Source: DATKLL01 sp035542475
Lineage (GTDB): Bacteria > Desulfobacterota > Syntrophia > Syntrophales > UBA2185
Assembly: GCA_035542475.1 (NCBI GenBank)
Contig: DATKLL010000006.1
Span: 1 to 8,730, forward strand
Length of the DNA: 8,730 nt
Reading direction: 5' to 3'
Every line of letters starts with the position of its first letter. Position 1 is the stretch's first letter. The notes below the pieces were generated by a model. That model saw nothing but the letters and a program-made list of their open reading frames with translations, searched no databases and was not told the origin of the DNA. Made by a program: the position numbers and the translations under genes. This document shows positions 6,041-8,730 of the stretch, piece after piece.

Positions 6041-6901
6041 ATGAACATCTGCGATTCGAGCCGACGGATCAGACAGATGTTGGGGATGGGGGGTCGTCTG
6101 AGTTCCGAAGCAGCATTTGGAAACTCGCAGAATTTTGTACGAGGATTCCCGTCAATTGGTCCTGTCGTATGCTGGGCGCTGCTCGCGAGCATTTTGTTGT
6201 TCATGGTTTCAGGATGCGGCAGGTACAAAGAAGAACTCGAGAGCGCCAAGCAGCAAATTGAAAGACTAAACGCCGAGGTCAAGAGATTGACTGAAGAAGC
6301 CGCCAGTTTAAATCAGGAAAAAAGTCGTCTAAGTAATGACTTAAAAACCGTCACAGATAAAAATACGAGATTGCAGCAGGAATTGGACGACCTGAATAAA
6401 ACCAAAGCAGCTCGGTCTGCCGAAAACAAAGAGGTTATGCCAAAGAATAGAGCACCCGAGCAGCAAGTCGCCTCGCCAAACCGCGAAAGATCCCATGTGG
6501 TTGAGGAGATAGAGGGACTCAAAACAGGTATAGCTGAAGAGGTCTCACCGGCAAAACCACGTTCTGCAAAGCGGGCCAAAGTTGGTCCACGCATGGCAAA
6601 GACGTCAGGAAAGCTCAGTCCATGCGATGCAGTGGTGGCCTTCATGGAGGCAAGCGAAGCAATTATTAGGCAGCAAAAAGGAGCAGAACGTACAAAATCC
6701 CTTAGACAGGTAAAGGAGGAGTACACTCCGAAAATGAAGGGCGCCCCTGAGAAGGCAATAAAGGCAGCGGAAAATTGGGTGAAAGAGTATGTGAAAGTGT
6801 GGGATGAATCGCCTGCCGACGGAGTACTCCGCCTTCTTCAATTAAGGGGTATTGTGCTCGAAGCATGTGGAAAGTCACCAGACGAAATGGGGTTCAAGTA
6901 A
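6041..6901 (+). CDS. Coiled-coil lipoprotein of unknown function
   Basis: A 286-residue predicted envelope lipoprotein. The hydrophobic stretch 'VVCWALLASILLFMVSGC' ends in a lipobox (V-S-G-C) with acylated Cys59. G60 and R61 follow, so outer-membrane sorting is plausible. The stretch before the hydrophobic core is unusually long (about 41 residues). The true start could be Met13 or Met16, but the ATG at 6041 has the best ribosome site (AGGAG, 7 nt spacing). Residues 62-123 are a strong heptad coiled coil resembling Lpp/TolA-like stalks. A Lys/Pro/Ala-rich, low-complexity linker spans about 124-190. A helical C-terminal domain (191-286) has two cysteines (C195, C276) that could form a disulfide. 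It follows the orphan MacB-class ATPase by 138 nt in the same direction. A structural or periplasm-spanning partner role is inferred, and no named family was recognised. Confidence 0.85.
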   Translation: MNICDSSRRIRQMLGMGGRLSSEAAFGNSQNFVRGFPSIGPVVCWALLASILLFMVSGCGRYKEELESAKQQIERLNAEVKRLTEEAASLNQEKSRLSNDLKTVTDKNTRLQQELDDLNKTKAARSAENKEVMPKNRAPEQQVASPNRERSHVVEEIEGLKTGIAEEVSPAKPRSAKRAKVGPRMAKTSGKLSPCDAVVAFMEASEAIIRQQKGAERTKSLRQVKEEYTPKMKGAPEKAIKAAENWVKEYVKVWDESPADGVLRLLQLRGIVLEACGKSPDEMGFK

Positions 6902-6930
6902 CATGCACGATTCCGTTGACCAGGGTAAGT

Positions 6931-7059
6931 ATGGAAGGGCATGCTCAAAAGGCGGAGAAAAGAGGCTTTTTCGTCAACATAACGATGGTCTTGGCACTCT
7001 TCGTGTTGTGGCAAAGCACAATCGGCTATCAATCATATCCGTGCTCAGCGGAAAGCTGA
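6931..7059 (+). CDS. Probable 42-residue membrane or secreted peptide
   Basis: A short frame reading 'MEGHAQKAEKRGFF' then 'VNITMVLALFVLWQSTIGYQ' and ending 'SYPCSAES'. The basic N-terminus followed by a 15-20 residue hydrophobic core is a signal peptide or single-span anchor. One cysteine (C38) would lie outside the membrane. The TGA stop overlaps the ribosome site (GAGGAGGTGA) of the next gene, which starts 12 nt later, so translational coupling is likely. The ribosome site is modest (AGGG at 6922-6925). An upstream in-frame ATG at 6865 would give 64 aa but overlaps the lipoprotein gene by 37 nt. A competing hydrophilic frame (ATG at 6903, 54 codons) covers the same bases but looks less protein-like. 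The family is not recognised. Confidence 0.5.
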   Translation: MEGHAQKAEKRGFFVNITMVLALFVLWQSTIGYQSYPCSAES

Positions 7060-7071
7060 GGAGGTGACACA

Positions 7072-7458
7072 ATGACCGCTGTTCGTACGGTCATTAGACT
7101 TATGGTCGTCATGATTGTGCCGTTCTTCATTCCATGCTTGGTACCCGCTGAAATTGGAGAAACTGTGCATGGGATCCGGTGCTGCACATTGATTAAGGCA
7201 CAACACGTCGTGCAGGCCGATGGCGATACCGTGGTCGATATCAACGCATGCCAGAATGCCTGCCGCGGGCGTTATGGTTCCCCTCCTCCAACGGGATTTA
7301 GTGATTCGGAAAGTCCTGTTTCGGAGGTGGCGAAAGAGCTTGACACTACTATCGAACAGAGCAGTCCTGCTTTGTATTTACAATGTATGCAGGAGTGTGA
7401 ACGGAATTACTGGGGACAGTTTGAAGATGATGCAAAAGGATCGAAGCGAAGGCGCTGA
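7072..7458 (+). CDS. Secreted twin-CX3C protein of unknown function
   Basis: A 128-residue predicted exported protein. The start is well fixed by GAGGAGGTGA (7058-7067), 4 nt before the ATG. Residues 1-26 are a signal peptide: basic start, hydrophobic 'LMVVMIVPFFIPCLV', then a likely cut after 'VPA'. The mature part has six cysteines: C37-C38, C60-x3-C64 ('ACQNAC') and C105-x3-C109 ('QCMQEC'). The last two are paired CX3C motifs on predicted helices, 40 residues apart. Two CX3C motifs facing each other are the hallmark of helical-hairpin disulfide folds (as in the Tim/CHCH group). Whether this protein is related or convergent is unknown. The middle (67-90) is a Pro/Ser-rich loop and the C-terminus ends in 'GSKRRR'. 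It closes the envelope-gene cluster. A periplasmic disulfide-bonded protein is the best reading, and no family name is justified. Confidence 0.8.
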   Translation: MTAVRTVIRLMVVMIVPFFIPCLVPAEIGETVHGIRCCTLIKAQHVVQADGDTVVDINACQNACRGRYGSPPPTGFSDSESPVSEVAKELDTTIEQSSPALYLQCMQECERNYWGQFEDDAKGSKRRR

Positions 7459-7641
7459 ATTTGTTGCACTGCTTTCGGTGAAGCACGAGAGAAGTACCTC
7501 CATGTGCCGGCCTGGCCTCTGTACCTTCAGTCCGTGATGCTAGGCAATAGCAAATGGATGGTGCTCTTAGTGAACGACTTGGGCGATGAAAAGCGCAAAG
7601 CGCAGGTCTAGTAGGGATTCAGACAGCAACAAGGAGTCCAG
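7459..7641. other. Spacer before the second kinase region
   Basis: A 183-base spacer. The frame of the twin-CX3C gene stays open after its TGA until a TAG at 7609-7611 and reads in a protein-like way ('REKYLHVPAWPLYLQSV', then 'WMVLLVNDLGDEKRKAQV'), but it has no start with a ribosome site. A GCGC-AAA-GCGC hairpin lies near 7593-7603 without a U-run. No promoter was recognised. Confidence 0.35.
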
Positions 7642-7707
7642 ATGGCATCTGCGGGGGGCTTAGAAACTGAGGACCAAATCAGGATAGTGCCCGATGATTG
7701 GAAATGA
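7642..7707 (+). CDS. Possible 21-codon leader ORF upstream of the kinase
   Basis: A short frame with a good ribosome site (AAGGAG at 7631-7636, 5 nt before the ATG). The product reads 'MASAGGLETEDQIRIVPDDW' plus a final lysine. It is acidic and hydrophilic with no signal or membrane span. It ends at a TGA 21 nt before the GTG of the kinase and is in the same frame. It could be a translated leader coupling ribosomes to the kinase, or the old N-terminus of the kinase separated by a stop mutation. At 21 codons the coding evidence rests almost entirely on the ribosome site. Confidence 0.35.
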   Translation: MASAGGLETEDQIRIVPDDWK

Positions 7708-7728
7708 TTGCCCGTAAGGAGAAGAGTC

Positions 7729-8730
7729 GTGGAACGCTCTCAGGATGACACGCTTCTCAGGGTCTTGGGCGCCGAACTTGAAACCAGTGAATTCAAGTTC
7801 GCGCAAGAAAAACTGTTTCACGCTTCTAAAGTATTTATGGATGCCATTGATCCGATTTTCATCAGGGACTTGGAAGGCACTGTCATAGACATGAATCGCA
7901 CGGCTGAAGAAACCTATGGTTGGCGCCGGGATGAGCTGATCGGAAAATCCGTAATGACAATCATGCCTTCACACCTTCACGCACAGGCAGAAGACTACCA
8001 TGTGCGCTGCAAGCAGGGAGAAACGATTAAGAATGTGGAGTTCACCCACTTAACAAAGTCCGGCGCCACTATCCCGGTCTTAGTAAGCCTCTCACTCTTG
8101 ACCAACGAAAGAGCCGAACCGGTGAGCATAGTCACCATAATCAAGGATCTGAGTAATCTCAAGCGCACGGAAGAGATGCTTCGTGCTCAAACGGAGGCGC
8201 TGGCGCGCAGTAACAAGGATCTGGAAGAATTTGCGTATGTGGCTGCACACGATCTAAGAGAGCCGCTTATTGGGATTGCAGCGTACGTAAAGATTTTGCA
8301 AAGGCGGTACAGGGATAGCCTGGACGGACAGGCCCACGAATTCATCTCGCGTGTACTCGAGACAATCACTCGTATGGATTGTCTCATTCAAAGCCTATTA
8401 TCGTATTCACGTCTGGGCAGGAATGCGGGAAACTTGGAACCGACTGATTGCAAAGCTGCGTTGACCGGGGCTCTGTCCAATCTAAAAGCTGCAATAGAGG
8501 CGAGTGGGGCAACCGTCACAACTGACTCACTTCCCACAGTGATGGCGAATCAGTCCATGCTCATCCAGGTATTTCAAAACCTTGTAGGCAACGCAATCAA
8601 GTTTGCCGGTGATGATCCCCCCGAGATTCATGTCGGAGCATCTTTGGAAGGGAGCGAGTGGAGGTTCTCTGTCAAAGACAACGGTATTGGAATCGAACCA
8701 CCCTATTTCGACAGAATCTTTCGTATTTTT
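7729..8730 (+). CDS. Soluble PAS-domain sensor histidine kinase (C-terminus cut by window edge)
   Basis: The frame is open for 334 codons to the right edge, so the protein is partial. There is no membrane span, so it should be cytoplasmic. A short N-terminal helix leads into one PAS domain (about 33-142: 'VFMDAIDPIFIRDLEG', 'GWRRDELIGKSV', 'TIIKDLSNLKRTEE'). Then comes the phospho-acceptor helix with His174 in 'VAAHDLREPL', and the start of the ATPase domain with the N box (N284, N288 in 'FQNLVGNAIKF') and G1 box 'DNGIGI' (317-322). The G2 box is missing because the window ends. The GTG start is chosen for the ribosome site AAGGAGA (7716-7722) about 6 nt upstream; an in-frame TGA at 7705 prevents a longer form. 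The HisKA type ('SNKDLEEFAYVAAHDLREP') is the kind often paired with Rcp1-like receivers such as those at 1-793, but that pairing is inferred. Confidence 0.92.
   Translation, partial: MERSQDDTLLRVLGAELETSEFKFAQEKLFHASKVFMDAIDPIFIRDLEGTVIDMNRTAEETYGWRRDELIGKSVMTIMPSHLHAQAEDYHVRCKQGETIKNVEFTHLTKSGATIPVLVSLSLLTNERAEPVSIVTIIKDLSNLKRTEEMLRAQTEALARSNKDLEEFAYVAAHDLREPLIGIAAYVKILQRRYRDSLDGQAHEFISRVLETITRMDCLIQSLLSYSRLGRNAGNLEPTDCKAALTGALSNLKAAIEASGATVTTDSLPTVMANQSMLIQVFQNLVGNAIKFAGDDPPEIHVGASLEGSEWRFSVKDNGIGIEPPYFDRIFRIF

Noticed and set aside
4846..7731. Genome-wide reassignment of TGA to an amino acid, suggested by three in-frame TGA codons with open frames beyond (4846, 7456, 7705)
   Set aside because: The large kinase ends at TGA exactly where its ATPase domain should end, with the next gene starting 6 nt later, so TGA is a working stop here.
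1..8730. CRISPR array, insertion sequence, tRNA or rRNA
   Set aside because: No regularly spaced repeats beyond the two 19-nt copies, no transposase motifs or terminal inverted repeats, and no cloverleaf or rRNA-like sequence was seen on either strand.

Overview
The window looks like accessory chromosomal DNA from a Gram-negative bacterium. The pointers are a signal-peptidase-II lipobox, a sigma-54-type promoter, multi-PAS histidine kinases with 'DITERKR' linkers, and stand-alone Rcp1-like receiver proteins. Base composition is roughly balanced. I would guess the Desulfobacterota (former Deltaproteobacteria) or a nearby group, but no single gene fixes the taxon.

Layout. (1) Positions 1-3760, minus strand: a sensory operon read in the order membrane-bound multi-PAS/GAF histidine kinase (986 aa), receiver protein (143 aa), receiver protein (cut by the window edge). 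The two receivers are tandem paralogues. The first has glycine where the phospho-accepting aspartate belongs; the second keeps the aspartate. (2) Positions 3761-4175: a divergent spacer with a plausible sigma-70 promoter for the kinase. (3) Positions 4176-4415, plus strand: a promoterless remnant carrying a Fis-type HTH, the usual C-terminus of a sigma-54 activator. (4) Positions 4393-4761: a regulatory region with two near-identical 19-nt direct repeats 31 nt apart, a third inverted core copy, a good -24/-12 (sigma-54) promoter, and a leader with a strong hairpin. (5) Positions 4762-7458, plus strand: an envelope-directed cluster of a 28-aa single-span membrane peptide, a MacB/LolD-class ABC ATPase with no permease beside it, a coiled-coil lipoprotein, a probable 42-aa membrane or secreted peptide, and a secreted protein with two CX3C motifs. 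(6) Positions 7642-8730, plus strand: a possible 21-codon leader ORF and a second, soluble PAS histidine kinase running off the right edge.

Working together (inference): the kinases and receivers are signalling modules. The middle cluster is arranged like an uncharacterised envelope system under sigma-54/enhancer control. It combines a small membrane peptide, an ATPase of the kind that normally drives lipoprotein or envelope export, a long coiled-coil lipoprotein and a disulfide-type exported protein. No known named system was recognised for this set, so it is the best candidate for novelty here.
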